Assembly (NCBI RefSeq): GCF_020905375.1
Contig: NZ_JAJJBU010000029.1
Span: forward strand, 1-64,000
Direction: 5' to 3'
Length of the DNA stretch: 64,000 nucleotides
Source of the DNA: Arthrobacter cryoconiti
Lineage (GTDB): Bacteria; Actinomycetota; Actinomycetes; Actinomycetales; Micrococcaceae
Shown here piece after piece: positions 1 to 13,062 of this stretch. The notes beneath the pieces are model-generated. The model saw only the letters and a list, made by a program, of their open reading frames with translations. It was not told the origin of the DNA and did no database searches. The position numbers were made by a program, and so were the translations under genes. Numbering within the stretch: position 1 is the stretch's first letter; each line of letters starts with the position of its first letter.

Positions 1-343
1 GCCACAACAGTTACCACCACGCCACCCCACGCACACCCAAAACACCCTAAACACCCAAAAAGCCCCAAATACAGGCCACGCCGCTTTGCTGGTCAAGGGT
101 CAAGGGTCAAGGGTCAAGGGTCAAGGGTCTGTGTCGGGAAACAGCCAAGTTTCTTGCCCGGCAGTCTCGTGGCCGCCGATGGATGGTCCTCGAAGGCGGG
201 CAATATAGCCGACCTGTCGGCACGGCATGGCATGGCGTACGCGTTCAATTCGATACCAGCGTGCTCATGCCGGGTCAATCTTTACCGGGTCAATTCATGC
301 CAGGTGTTCCCAATCCGTGGAGGGAAAAAGACGATTCCTGGCC
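1..343. other. Left-edge spacer, no supported gene
   Basis: I see no convincing gene here. The first 90 bases are A/C-rich. One forward frame stays open from the window edge to about 378, but its translation is low-complexity and shows no recognisable domain, so I treat it as chance. The stretch holds a heptamer tandem repeat (91-129) and a ten-base repeat ccgggtcaat occurring twice near 270-294. It could include the downstream tail of a gene outside the window. Confidence 0.5.
91..129. repeat. Heptamer tandem repeat GGTCAAG x5.6
   Basis: Five perfect copies of the 7-base unit GGTCAAG followed by a partial GGTC. The unit length is not a multiple of three, so a coding tract would shift through all frames; this fits non-coding spacer that can vary in copy number by slippage. 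Confidence 0.9.
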
Positions 344-940
344 CTATTGACTGTCGGTTACACGGACTCGAATAGAAGCGAAGTCGGCTGCAGCTTTACT
401 GAGGACAGCCAAATTGGGTTCACCGACCTGCAATGGATCAATCCGTGGACGAAGAGTATATGCACGAAGTACAGACTCGGACAGAACAGCTTTTACTAGT
501 TCCCGATCACCGCCGGTGGCCAGATATTCAAAGGTGTTGGCAGAAAAAACTCGGGAACCATCCTCGGCCGCTTTGAGGATGAGAGTGCTGTTGTTCTTTT
601 TCGGCTGCGCATGCTTACCGCCGCATTTGTGGGCTTGAAGCTTTCCGGATGATGCAACCCCGATGGCATAGCCACCGCGACGCATCAGAACAATTCCCAT
701 AGTGCGTTCCTGCGACGCGAGGGAGACTAGCCGATGCAGTAGGTCAGGCCCTTTCCCGGGGCGTCCGTCATCAGGCCATGGCGGTGAGAGCACTGCCAAG
801 GTGCCGTCTTTCATGTTCAGTCTGACGCCGTCGTCCGTGTCAGTGAGAGTGTCACACCCACCATGAGCGGAGCTAAAACGCTCGACCCAGCCGTCGAGCC
901 GGCCGGCGGGTACAAAGGTGAAGCGGGTCGGAGAAGTCAC
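344..940 (-). CDS. VLRF1-like peptidyl-tRNA hydrolase homologue, catalytic loop apparently missing
   Basis: Protein of 198 residues resembling the actinobacterial branch of the Vms1/eRF1-like release factors (acVLRF1), which release peptides from stalled ribosomes. The N-terminal part with the RRGGY segment (88-91), the GGDRELV segment (143-149) and the C-terminal helix fit the family as I recall it. Family members normally carry a loop of roughly 15-20 residues with a GxxQ-type glutamine motif after the strand ending near residue 105. Here the chain runs from KCGGKHAQ (105-112) directly to PKKNN, with no such motif. The GTG start lies 7 nt behind a TANNNT box, suggesting a leaderless mRNA. 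It is divergent from rarA. An enzymatically dead paralogue or a misassignment of family are both possible. Confidence 0.6.
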   Translation of the reverse strand: MTSPTRFTFVPAGRLDGWVERFSSAHGGCDTLTDTDDGVRLNMKDGTLAVLSPPWPDDGRPGKGPDLLHRLVSLASQERTMGIVLMRRGGYAIGVASSGKLQAHKCGGKHAQPKKNNSTLILKAAEDGSRVFSANTFEYLATGGDRELVKAVLSESVLRAYTLRPRIDPLQVGEPNLAVLSKAAADFASIRVRVTDSQ

Positions 941-947
941 GTCTGTC

Positions 948-953
948 AGCCTA
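948..953 (-). promoter_or_regulatory. -10 box of leaderless promoter for the VLRF1-like gene
   Basis: On the minus strand TAGGCT fits TANNNT and is separated by 7 nt from the GTG start at 940. This is close to the spacing seen for leaderless actinobacterial transcripts. No good -35 element is visible. Confidence 0.4.
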
Positions 954-959
954 GCCCGT

Positions 960-965
960 TAGCCT
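960..965 (+). promoter_or_regulatory. -10 box of leaderless promoter for rarA
   Basis: TAGCCT (TANNNT) is followed by exactly 6 nt and then the GTG start codon at 972. Transcription would therefore begin on the start codon. There is no Shine-Dalgarno sequence, which supports the leaderless reading. The divergent start at 940 is only 31 bp away. Confidence 0.5.
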
Positions 966-971
966 AGTGGG

Positions 972-2408
972 GTGAGCGACCTTTTTGATAGCGCCTTTAG
1001 CGACGACCTCGACGACGACGATGCCGGTGTCACAGTCCACGGCGTGCGTACAGGCAACGGCGAGTCACGTCCGCGCAATCCCCTCGCGGTTCGTATGCGG
1101 CCGCGCACTCTGGAGGAGGTAGTTGGTCAACAGCACCTCCTCGGCCCTGGATCCCCGCTGCGTGTGCTCGCGGCGGCAGACTCCTCTGGACCAGCTGGCC
1201 CCGCTTCCGTCATGCTGTGGGGGCCTCCTGGCACAGGGAAAACCACTCTGGCACATGTAATTGCACGCGGTCCAGGCCGGAAGTTCGTGGAACTTTCGGC
1301 CATTACCGCAGGCGTCAAGGACGTGCGCAGGGTCATGGACCAGGCTCTCATCGACCGCGACCTGCATGGGCGCACCACGATTCTGTTCCTTGATGAGATT
1401 CACCGTTTCAACAAAGCCCAGCAAGATGCGCTTTTGCCTGGAGTGGAAAATCGTTGGGTGGTCCTGATCGCGGCAACCACGGAAAATCCGTCATTTTCTG
1501 TTGTGTCGCCTCTTCTTTCCCGGTCCATCTTGCTGACCTTGAAGCCTTTAACGGACATTGATATTCACGCTCTTATAGAGCGTGCAATCACCGATCCGCG
1601 TGGACTCGATAATGTGGTTAGCCTCACTGATGAGGCCCTTGACCATCTGGTTCGGTTAGCTTCCGGCGATGCGCGCCGGGCGCTCACCACACTTGAAGCT
1701 GCTGCTGGTGTGGCCCTATCTCAAAGGCACGAGGGGCATGCCGGCGGGGAAGAGCCCGCAGTTGTCGACCTCGACATCGCAGAACGTGCGATCGACGCCG
1801 CCGCCGTGCGCTATGACCGAGCCGGAGATCAGCACTACGACATCATCAGCGCATTCATTAAGTCCATCCGGGGATCCGACGTTGATGCCGCATTGCACTA
1901 CTTGGCCAGGATGCTAGAGGCTGGCGAAGATACGCGGTTCATTAGTCGGCGGATCATGATTTCCGCAGCAGAAGACGTTGGTATGGCAGATCCCACGGCA
2001 CTACAAACAGCCGTTGCAGCTGCCCAAGCCGTCGCCCTGATCGGTATGCCTGAGGCGAGGATCATCTTGGCAGAAGCCGTCGTCCACGTGGCGACGGCAC
2101 CAAAATCAAACGCGGCGTACTTGGGCATCAATGCCGCCATCGCAGATGTCCGTGCTGGACGCGGAACAAGTGTCCCGTTGCCTCTGCGAGATGCCCACTA
2201 CGCCGGTGCCAGCGGCCTGGGCCATGGGAAGGGTTACATCTATTCTCACGATGAACCGCATTCAATCGCGACTCAGCAGTATGCCCCCGACGACCTTGTT
2301 GGAACGAACTACTACAACCCCACCGGTAATGGCGCTGAACGGGACCTCACAGTGCGGGTTGAGAGGCTGCGTTCCATCATCCGTGGCAAAGGCCCCTTGC
2401 CGAAGTGA
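972..2408 (+). CDS. rarA: Replication-associated recombination protein A (RarA/MgsA)
   Basis: AAA+ ATPase of 478 residues of the clamp-loader clade, acting at stalled replication forks. Walker A is GPPGTGKT (84-91) and Walker [10 protein letters not shown] (138-146). The C-terminal third corresponds to the MgsA tetramerisation region, with the [11 protein letters not shown] segment typical of RarA. Length matches the family plus a short acidic N-terminal extension (DDLDDDD). The GTG start is preferred because it sits 6 nt behind a TANNNT box. It is followed by rpsD in the same direction, separated by 258 bp. Confidence 0.95.
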   Translation: MSDLFDSAFSDDLDDDDAGVTVHGVRTGNGESRPRNPLAVRMRPRTLEEVVGQQHLLGPGSPLRVLAAADSSGPAGPASVMLWGPPGTGKTTLAHVIARGPGRKFVELSAITAGVKDVRRVMDQALIDRDLHGRTTILFLDEIHRFNKAQQDALLPGVENRWVVLIAATTENPSFSVVSPLLSRSILLTLKPLTDIDIHALIERAITDPRGLDNVVSLTDEALDHLVRLASGDARRALTTLEAAAGVALSQRHEGHAGGEEPAVVDLDIAERAIDAAAVRYDRAGDQHYDIISAFIKSIRGSDVDAALHYLARMLEAGEDTRFISRRIMISAAEDVGMADPTALQTAVAAAQAVALIGMPEARIILAEAVVHVATAPKSNAAYLGINAAIADVRAGRGTSVPLPLRDAHYAGASGLGHGKGYIYSHDEPHSIATQQYAPDDLVGTNYYNPTGNGAERDLTVRVERLRSIIRGKGPLPK

Positions 2409-2479
2409 CGCCAAACGCCCACCCATCAATCGTCTTTCTTGGGTGCAGAACGACGTGGAACACGTGTTGTGACAGGTGG

Positions 2480-2485
2480 TAGAGT
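2480..2485 (+). promoter_or_regulatory. Candidate -10 box upstream of rpsD
   Basis: TAGAGT fits TANNNT and would start a transcript near 2492 with a leader of about 175 nt before rpsD. No convincing -35 element was found. The 258-bp rarA-rpsD gap otherwise shows no clear gene; a 33-codon minus-strand ORF is discussed among the rejected items. Confidence 0.25.
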
Positions 2486-2666
2486 TGGTGGCGCACTGGC
2501 AAGCTCCGGCTCCATGCCCAACACCATGAATCGTCCCGACCTTTGGTCGCGTGATCTTTGACGTGTAGGAACATGCCCGGGTGCTGCAGCGATGGGCCGC
2601 AACAGCCCTAACTCTCCGTACCGGAGGCCAGAACACAAGATTGTTGCACATATTGGAAGGACACAA

Positions 2667-3293
2667 GTGGCTAACAACACACGTGCCCGCCGGCAGGCAC
2701 GCCTTTCGCGTGCCCTCGGCATTGCTTTGACTCCCAAGGCTGCTAAGTACCTAGAGCGCCGCCCGTATGGCCCCGGTGAGCATGGTCGCGCCCGCAAGAA
2801 ACAGGACAGCGACTACGCCGTGCGTCTGCGCGAAAAGCAGCGTCTGCGTGCCCAGTACGGCATCCGTGAAGCACAGATGACTCGTGCCTTCGAGGAAGCC
2901 AAGCACACCAAGGGCATGACCGGCGAAAACCTGGTGGAGATCTTGGAAACCCGTTTGGATGCTTTGGTTCTGCGTGCCGGCTTCGCCCGCACCACGGCTC
3001 AGGCCCGCCAGCTGGTTGTTCACCGTCACATCATGGTTGACGGCGCCCGCGTGGACCGCCCGTCATTCCGCGTTGCTGAGGGTCAGCTGATCCACGTGCA
3101 CCCGCGCAGCCAGACTATGACCCCGTTGCAGCTTGCTGCTGCTGGTGCTCACCGCGATGTGCTTCCCATGGTTCCGGCCTACTTGGACGTGAAGCTGGAA
3201 AGCCTGCAGGCTCGTTTGGTGCGCAAGCCCAAGCGTGTTGAGGTTCCCGTAACCTGTGAAGAGCAGCTGGTCGTCGAATTCTACTCACGCTAA
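2667..3293 (+). CDS. rpsD: 30S ribosomal protein S4
   Basis: Primary 16S rRNA-binding protein of the small subunit, 208 residues. The N-terminal region contains the conserved RRPYGPGEHG segment, followed by the S4 RNA-binding domain (about 95-160). The GTG start at 2667 gives the usual N-terminus (ANNTRARRQARLSR) and has a GGAAGG ribosome binding site at 2655-2660. A longer reading from 2592 adds 25 unrelated residues and is rejected. It stands alone next to rarA, away from the large ribosomal operons, and is followed by a strong terminator. Confidence 0.97.
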   Translation: MANNTRARRQARLSRALGIALTPKAAKYLERRPYGPGEHGRARKKQDSDYAVRLREKQRLRAQYGIREAQMTRAFEEAKHTKGMTGENLVEILETRLDALVLRAGFARTTAQARQLVVHRHIMVDGARVDRPSFRVAEGQLIHVHPRSQTMTPLQLAAAGAHRDVLPMVPAYLDVKLESLQARLVRKPKRVEVPVTCEEQLVVEFYSR

Positions 3294-3336
3294 GTCTTTA
3301 GCGTTTGTGGGCCGGCTAGTTCCGGTTCGACACCCC

Positions 3337-3373
3337 AAAGCAGCCCGTGGCACGCGCCGCGGGCTGCTTTTGG
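3337..3373 (+). terminator. Rho-independent terminator after rpsD
   Basis: Perfect 11-bp stem aaagcagcccg / cgggctgcttt with a 12-nt loop, followed by a short T run. It lies about 45 bp behind the rpsD stop. Confidence 0.85.
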
Positions 3374-3425
3374 TTATGGTATCTAATGGAATACTTGTCT
3401 AATCGACTGAAATGAGGCGCTATCC

Positions 3426-3800
3426 ATGAGCGGTGGAGATATAGCGGGATTGATTGCAGCCGGCGTCTTCGCCGTGTTGGTGGCCCTACTAGCAGTTCCA
3501 ATCTTCAAACTCGGCAAGGTGTTTGACGAAATTCGTGTCACCATCCGTCAGGTCGGTGACGGAACGACCCCACTCATCGATGAAGTGACCAACACTGTGG
3601 TCAGCACGAATGCCCAGCTGGGCAAGGTTGATGATATTTCCAACAACATCTCTGATGCGACAGCCAATATTTCGGCATTGTCGTCTCTGCTCGCTGCCAC
3701 GGTAGGTCAACCGGTCATCAAAGTAGCGGCGTTCTCCTATGGCATCCGTCAAGCTTTTGCTAGCCGAGGCAAGCCCACGCGCGCCCGCCGTAGCCGCTAA
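3426..3800 (+). CDS. DUF948 domain membrane-associated protein
   Basis: Small protein of 124 residues with one N-terminal membrane segment (about residues 6-27) and a helical segment rich in NISNNIS/DATANIS-like heptads, as in the DUF948 family. A basic tail (KPTRARRSR) follows. The molecular role is unknown; relatives are often called general stress or methyl-accepting-like proteins. An ATG start with a GAGG site 6-8 nt upstream is used. It is followed 28 bp later by another small membrane-associated protein, and both precede alaS, an arrangement I recognise from other Micrococcaceae. Confidence 0.8.
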   Translation: MSGGDIAGLIAAGVFAVLVALLAVPIFKLGKVFDEIRVTIRQVGDGTTPLIDEVTNTVVSTNAQLGKVDDISNNISDATANISALSSLLAATVGQPVIKVAAFSYGIRQAFASRGKPTRARRSR

Positions 3801-3828
3801 CCCTCACATTGATGGAGGAAACACACTC

Positions 3829-4065
3829 ATGAAGAAGATCTTTTGGCTTGGTCTGGGTATTACCGTTGGAGTCATTGCCGCCCGCAAAGTTGCTGCCGCC
3901 AAGGGAGCGATTGGCCCTGAAGGGCTCAACCGCGCAGTGGGCAAGATGAGCGACGCCGTCCATGACTTCGCGGATGCGCTGCGGGAAAACATGGACCAGC
4001 GTGAAGGTGACTTACGCCTGGCACTGGGGTTGGAGTCGGAAAAGCAATCGAGTCCACGTCACTGA
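3829..4065 (+). CDS. DUF6167-like small membrane protein
   Basis: Predicted 78-residue protein starting MKKIFWLGLG, with one N-terminal hydrophobic segment (about 3-20) and a polar helical remainder. The ATG at 3829 has a strong GGAGGAA site at 3814-3820; the longer reading from 3739 overlaps the DUF948 gene and lacks a ribosome binding site. Family assignment to the actinobacterial DUF6167 group rests on context (between a DUF948 gene and alaS) and on the N-terminus. Function is unknown. Confidence 0.7.
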   Translation: MKKIFWLGLGITVGVIAARKVAAAKGAIGPEGLNRAVGKMSDAVHDFADALRENMDQREGDLRLALGLESEKQSSPRH

Positions 4066-4205
4066 CGTTAGCCCTTGGCCACCAGTCAGGTTCGCTTTTT
4101 GCGCTGTTTGCGTCAGCGTAAATTTAACCATCTAATTCCTTGACCACGCACCACACGGCAGCGCGTTACTGAACTGTTTTCACTATTGAAGGAGCCAACA
4201 GGCTA

Positions 4206-6884
<2,679 letters not shown>

Positions 6885-6891
6885 GTCGGGC

Positions 6892-7482
6892 GTGAAAGGA
6901 AAAAATTATCCACACGGAGTGAAGTTGGGAGTTGACGTGGGCATGGTCCGCGTCGGCTTGGCCGCCTGCGACCCAGACGGCATCCTGGCCACGCCTGTGA
7001 AGACTCTGACGCGTGATGCCAAACGAAATTCCGATATCCGTCTGGTGGCCAAGGAAGCCGGCACCCGAAATGCAGTTGAGGTCTTTGTAGGCCTTCCGCG
7101 CACCCTAAAGGGTGCCGAAAAGGCGTCCGCTGAGATGGCACGGGGATATGCGGCTCTGTTGGTGACTGAACTGGCGCGCGTTGGTCTGGACACCCCCGTG
7201 CGGCTCATTGATGAGCGGTTAACGACGGTGAGTGCACACCAGGCGCTGCATGCGGCTGGCCTCGACGGTCGGGAACACCGTAAAGTAGTTGATCAGGCGG
7301 CTGCCGTAGGAATCTTGCAGCACGCCTTAGACATGCAAAAAGGAAAGAATGGCATTGTGGGGGAGCTGGTGCCTGCAGACGTTGCGACCGTCCCTGGTGA
7401 TGGAGCGCATTCCCGAACAGAAGAAGGTTTAGCCATTACCACGGAAGCACTAACGCCCCGCACCCCATGGTCCGCGTCATGA
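6892..7482 (+). CDS. ruvX: Holliday junction resolvase-like YqgF/RuvX
   Basis: RNase H-fold nuclease of 196 residues, implicated in pre-16S rRNA 5-prime processing and/or junction resolution. Expected acidic positions are present: GVDVG near the N-terminus, DERLTT in the middle and the DQAAAVGIL motif. A roughly 45-residue C-terminal tail beyond the core has no recognised domain. Start is uncertain: GTG at 6892, or GTG at 6919 (VKLGVDVG), for which AAAGGA at 6895-6900 could serve though spacing is long. The stop overlaps mltG by 4 nt (ATGA), so translation is probably coupled. Confidence 0.88.
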   Translation: MKGKNYPHGVKLGVDVGMVRVGLAACDPDGILATPVKTLTRDAKRNSDIRLVAKEAGTRNAVEVFVGLPRTLKGAEKASAEMARGYAALLVTELARVGLDTPVRLIDERLTTVSAHQALHAAGLDGREHRKVVDQAAAVGILQHALDMQKGKNGIVGELVPADVATVPGDGAHSRTEEGLAITTEALTPRTPWSAS

Positions 7483-8693
7483 GTGATCTTTTCAACGGCA
7501 ACGGCTATCCTCCGCATGCAGCCGAAGACCCCGTCGAATCAAGCTCCCTTCACGGAGATGGTCGGCCCCCTTCTGAAGAGTATTTTGAGCAGCCACCCCT
7601 TCCCTCTAGACGCACCACTCGTGTCTCCAAAAGGGTCCGTAAACGTCGTCGGACGCTTGCGTTCTTCGTGATTCTTGCCCTGTTTGCGGTTGTGGTGTTC
7701 TTCGTGGTTCAGACGGTTAAACCCATGCTGGGCGGTTTTTCAGCTTCCGACTACCCCGGCCCGGGAACTGGCACAGTGGAGTTGGTCGTCCAGGATGGAG
7801 CTACCGCACGTTCAGTAGCCGCCGAGTTACGCACCCAGGACATTGTGGCGAGCGAACAGGCCTTCTTGGATGCGCTCAGTGCAGCGAAAGGTGCTGCATC
7901 TCTTCAACCTGGAACGTTCAATATGCGCAAGCAGATGAAGGCGACAGACGCCGTTGGCGTCCTATTGGCAGGAGACCCATCCAAGGTTCACTACGCTGCG
8001 GTGGCACAGAATCTGCGAATTGGTGAAGTGTTGGAAGTTCTCGCCAAGAGCACCAGCATTCCACTTGCGCAGTTCACCGCACTGGCGAATTCACCAGCAC
8101 AATTCGGTCTTCCGGTGCAGGCTAAGACACTTGAGGGGTATCTATCCCCAGGTGAGTACCGTTTCGCCGTCGAGCTGGACGCCAAGGGGATTCTGACTCA
8201 GATGGTCGAGGGAACCAAGAAGAACCTTGTGAGTGTTGGAGTAAGTGATCCTGCCGAACAGTTCCGGGTTTTGACCATCGCCAGTATTATTGAATTTGAG
8301 GGGAACACGGCAAATTACGCCAAGATTTCCGGCGCCATAGAGAACCGCATCAACAACCCCAACGGGGAGACCGGTGGGCGGCTCGAATCGGATGCCACTG
8401 TTGCCTATGGGCTGGGGATCAAGTCGTACAATATTTCCGACGCCCAAAAGGCGGACAAAACCAACCCCTACAACACCTTTGCCAACGCCGGGCTGCCAAT
8501 CGGCCCTATCGGTTCACCTGGCCTTGAGGCCATCCGAGCTGCCGCCCATCCAGAGGCTAACCCTTACTACTTCTGGGTCACAGTCAATCTGAAAACGGGT
8601 GAGACGCTGTATGCCACCACCTATGCACAACACCTGCAAAACGTGGCGAAATACACCGCGTGGTGTGCAGCCAACGCTGGGGAATGTAAGTAG
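7479..8693 (+). CDS. mltG: Endolytic murein transglycosylase MltG (YceG-like)
   Basis: Membrane-anchored lytic transglycosylase of 404 residues that cuts nascent glycan strands. A polar N-terminal tail (1-50) and a basic patch precede one transmembrane segment (about 59-80); the YceG domain lies outside. The family segments ASIIEFEG (around residue 272, with the predicted catalytic glutamate) and RLESDATVAYGLG are visible. The ATG at 7479 overlaps the ruvX stop by 4 nt and is preferred over an upstream GTG/ATG in the same frame at 7467. It is followed directly by aroE. Confidence 0.93.
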   Translation: MSDLFNGNGYPPHAAEDPVESSSLHGDGRPPSEEYFEQPPLPSRRTTRVSKRVRKRRRTLAFFVILALFAVVVFFVVQTVKPMLGGFSASDYPGPGTGTVELVVQDGATARSVAAELRTQDIVASEQAFLDALSAAKGAASLQPGTFNMRKQMKATDAVGVLLAGDPSKVHYAAVAQNLRIGEVLEVLAKSTSIPLAQFTALANSPAQFGLPVQAKTLEGYLSPGEYRFAVELDAKGILTQMVEGTKKNLVSVGVSDPAEQFRVLTIASIIEFEGNTANYAKISGAIENRINNPNGETGGRLESDATVAYGLGIKSYNISDAQKADKTNPYNTFANAGLPIGPIGSPGLEAIRAAAHPEANPYYFWVTVNLKTGETLYATTYAQHLQNVAKYTAWCAANAGECK

Positions 8694-8699
8694 TTGGTA

Positions 8700-9590
8700 A
8701 TGCGGCGGCACGGTGCAGTAATTGGGTATCCGATCGGACATTCCAAGTCACCGGCGTTGCATAATGCTGCTTATGCGGCGTTGGAATTGGGCTATACGTA
8801 CACGGCCATTGACGTCCAGAAGTTTGAGCTTGCACCATTTTTGGCACGAGTAAGAACAGAGAGTAATTGGTATGGGCTCTCAGTAACCATGCCATTGAAA
8901 AATACAGCTGCTGCGTTAGCCGATGAACTTACGGACGCCGCGAGGGCTCTTGGCGCCGCCAATACTTTGGTCATGACAGACGGCGACGACGGCGCCACCC
9001 ATGTTTTGGGCGACAACACGGATGTCGCTGGGATTATCAACGCACTGATCCATGCCGGTGTATGTGCGCGGCCACGCGCCGCCGTGCTCGGAGGCGGTGG
9101 CACGGCAGCTTCTGCGGTGGCTGCATTTTCAGTTTTGGGGGCTGCCGGAGTCGATGTTTACGTTCGTAGCCCGGAAAAGGCGGTAGCCCTCGAGGACGTG
9201 GCACAGAACGTTGGAGTACAACTGCGCTTACTGCGTTTTGACGATGCCGCACAATCATTGGGCGGCTACGACGTCGTCATCTCCACTTTGCCACCGCATG
9301 CCGGTGACCCCCTTGCGGAGAAAATGCTGCACAGTCTTGAATCAGTGGCCGGCGCTTGCCTGCTCGATGTTGCCTACGATCCCTGGCCCAGTGCATTGGC
9401 CCAGACTTGGGAGCACCAAGGTGGGACGGTGATTCCGGGGATTGAGATGCTTTTGTATCAAGGTGTGGAACAGGCCAAACTGTTTGTAGCTGCCGGTGGT
9501 AATGCCGATTGCATGCAGGGGCGCACAGCGGAGATTCTCAATGTGATGTGCGACGCACTTGGTCTAGCCCGGCGTCCCCCGCACGAATAG
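8700..9590 (+). CDS. aroE: Shikimate dehydrogenase
   Basis: NADP-dependent reduction of 3-dehydroshikimate to shikimate, step four of the shikimate pathway. The 296-residue protein opens with the substrate-binding [10 protein letters not shown] segment, followed by MPLKN containing the catalytic lysine, and the [10 protein letters not shown] nucleotide-binding loop. ATG at 8700 is chosen; a TTG two codons earlier, immediately after the mltG stop, is also possible. It begins the run aroE-aroC-aroK-aroB. Confidence 0.95.
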   Translation: MRRHGAVIGYPIGHSKSPALHNAAYAALELGYTYTAIDVQKFELAPFLARVRTESNWYGLSVTMPLKNTAAALADELTDAARALGAANTLVMTDGDDGATHVLGDNTDVAGIINALIHAGVCARPRAAVLGGGGTAASAVAAFSVLGAAGVDVYVRSPEKAVALEDVAQNVGVQLRLLRFDDAAQSLGGYDVVISTLPPHAGDPLAEKMLHSLESVAGACLLDVAYDPWPSALAQTWEHQGGTVIPGIEMLLYQGVEQAKLFVAAGGNADCMQGRTAEILNVMCDALGLARRPPHE

Positions 9591-9619
9591 CACCCGTAGA
9601 GCATGGCAGGATGGAGAGT

Positions 9620-10818
9620 ATGTTGCGTTGGTTGACCGCCGGGGAATCACATGGACCGGCCCTAGTTGGAATTATCGAAGGCGTACCGGCCGGAGTTGAG
9701 CTCACTAGTGCCCTGGTCCAAGAAGCACTTTCACGGCGCCGACTGGGCTATGGCCGCGGTGCTCGTATGAAGTTCGAGCAGGATGTGGTGACCATTCTGG
9801 GCGGTGTGCGCCATGGTCTAACTCAAGGCGGGCCCATCGCCATCCAGGTCGCGAACTCAGAATGGCCCAAGTGGGAACAGATTATGTCTGCGGATCCTGT
9901 GGCCGCAGAGGTGCTCGCGAGCCAGGCGCGCAACGCGCCGCTGACACGCCCACGCCCTGGTCATGCAGATTTCACTGGAATGCAAAAATACGGCTTTGAC
10001 GAAGCTCGCCCCGTCCTAGAGCGGGCGAGCGCACGCGAGACGGCTACTCGTGTAGCCCTCGGTGTTGTGGCCGCACAAATTTTAGCCGCGGTGGGCGTTG
10101 AACTTCTAAGCCACACCGTCCAGATCGCCGGTGTTGCATGCCCGGTAGACGCCGCCATCCCGGTTTTCTCCGATGTTGCCGCTTTGGATGCGGACCCTTT
10201 GCGGTGTTTTGATCCCACCACCTCGGCCGCCATGGTCGCCGAGGTCGATGCCGCGCATAAGGAGGGCGAGACCCTTGGTGGTGTTGTTGAGGTGCTCGCC
10301 TACGGACTGCCGCCAGGACTGGGTAGTTATGTGCACTGGGATCGTCGTTTGGACTCCCGCCTTGCGGGTGCGCTCATGGGCATACAGGCGATTAAGGCCG
10401 TAGAGATCGGTGATGGTTTTGCCACTGCCGCTCGTAGAGGCTCAGTTGCCCACGACGAAATTGTCCGTGACGACCGCGGCCGTATCACCCGCACCTCAAA
10501 TCGTGCTGGGGGCATTGAAGGTGGCATGAGTATTGGAGACGTAGTTCGCGTCCGGGCCGCTATGAAGCCGATCGCAACCGTGCCTCGTGCCTTGGCGACC
10601 ATCGACATCGCTACGGGCGAGCCTGCCAAAGCACACCATCAGCGTTCGGATGTGTGCGCTGTCCCGGCTGCTGGTGTTGTGGCTGAGGCCATGACAGCAT
10701 TGGTGTTAGCCGAGGCGCTTATGGAGAAATTCGGCGGGGACTCCATGACTGAGACCAAGCGCAACATGGACAGTTATCTTGCCGCTATCCCGACGAATTT
10801 GGACACGCTGGGACACGG

Positions 10819-10822
<4 letters not shown>
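9620..10822 (+). CDS. aroC: Chorismate synthase
   Basis: FMN-dependent conversion of 5-enolpyruvylshikimate-3-phosphate to chorismate, the last step of the pathway. The 400-residue protein starts [15 protein letters not shown], the usual N-terminus, and carries the family signatures [24 protein letters not shown] and [17 protein letters not shown]. An in-frame ATG at 9611 three codons earlier is possible. The stop overlaps aroK by 4 nt. Confidence 0.97.
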
Positions 10823-12485
<1,663 letters not shown>

Positions 12486-12986
12486 ATGGGACTAAAAGAT
12501 TGGCCCGCTGCAGGATTCCCCGGTACTGCGGTGAATCCAGAAACTTTGCTGCCTGAGGTGGTGGACGAAGAACAGTGCACCGCCGCGTTAGAGGTCACCA
12601 CTGATGCCGCCGACCACGTATTTGTTCTGCTGGCGCGGGGGCTCACTAGCGAGGCTGCCGAGATGGCCGCAACTGCAAGGCTCGTTGATCCAGAGTCGAT
12701 TCGACTGCAGGTGCTAGATGCCGAGGTTTTGCGGGCTACCCGGCACTTTGACAGGGCCGAGCGAGTACTGAAAGCCCTGATTTCATCGGTAGCCGGTACA
12801 CCCGTGGAGGCCTGGATTCATCAGCAGCTTGGCAAAGTCTATTTTTCTAACGACAACTTCGATGCTGCAGCGAGGAGTTTCACGACCGCTTTAGAGCAGC
12901 GGGTGGCCTCGGGGGCTGACGCTGCGGCGATCTATTCCTCAACAGTTTCGCTGCAACGGGCACTGGATCTTGCCGAACGTCAGTAA
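12486..12986 (+). CDS. TPR-like protein at the end of the aro operon
   Basis: Protein of 166 residues beginning on the base after the aroB stop, so certainly co-transcribed. The central and C-terminal parts look like two to three tetratricopeptide-type helical hairpins (for example the stretch around QLGKVYFSNDNFDAAARSF, about residues 118-136). No signal peptide or membrane segment is seen. I recognise no catalytic motif; the role is unknown, and an adaptor function is a guess from the fold only. Confidence 0.65.
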   Translation: MGLKDWPAAGFPGTAVNPETLLPEVVDEEQCTAALEVTTDAADHVFVLLARGLTSEAAEMAATARLVDPESIRLQVLDAEVLRATRHFDRAERVLKALISSVAGTPVEAWIHQQLGKVYFSNDNFDAAARSFTTALEQRVASGADAAAIYSSTVSLQRALDLAERQ

Positions 12987-13014
12987 AAGCAAACGCCAGT
13001 AGAAGCGGATGCGG

Positions 13015-13020
13015 TAGTAT
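13015..13020 (+). promoter_or_regulatory. Candidate -10 box for efp
   Basis: TAGTAT fits TANNNT and would give a leader of about 36 nt before the efp GTG. No clear -35 element. Confidence 0.3.
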
Positions 13021-13062
13021 GGTCAATGGATTTTTGATAACACTTATACGTAAGAGGCAATT

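Noticed and set aside
1-378. Open frame from the left window edge
   Set aside because: Translation is low complexity (Pro/Lys/His) with no domain, and the heptamer repeat crosses it out of phase.
2426-2527. 33-codon minus-strand ORF (Pro-rich, ending APKKDD) between rarA and rpsD
   Set aside because: The ending looks protein-like, but there is no ribosome binding site, no TANNNT box at leaderless spacing, and it overlaps the likely rpsD promoter. Too short to support without homologues.
3316-3336. tRNA-like T-arm sequence (ccggttcgac)
   Set aside because: Only the T-loop pattern matches; the bases upstream are rpsD coding sequence and no acceptor or anticodon stem can be built.
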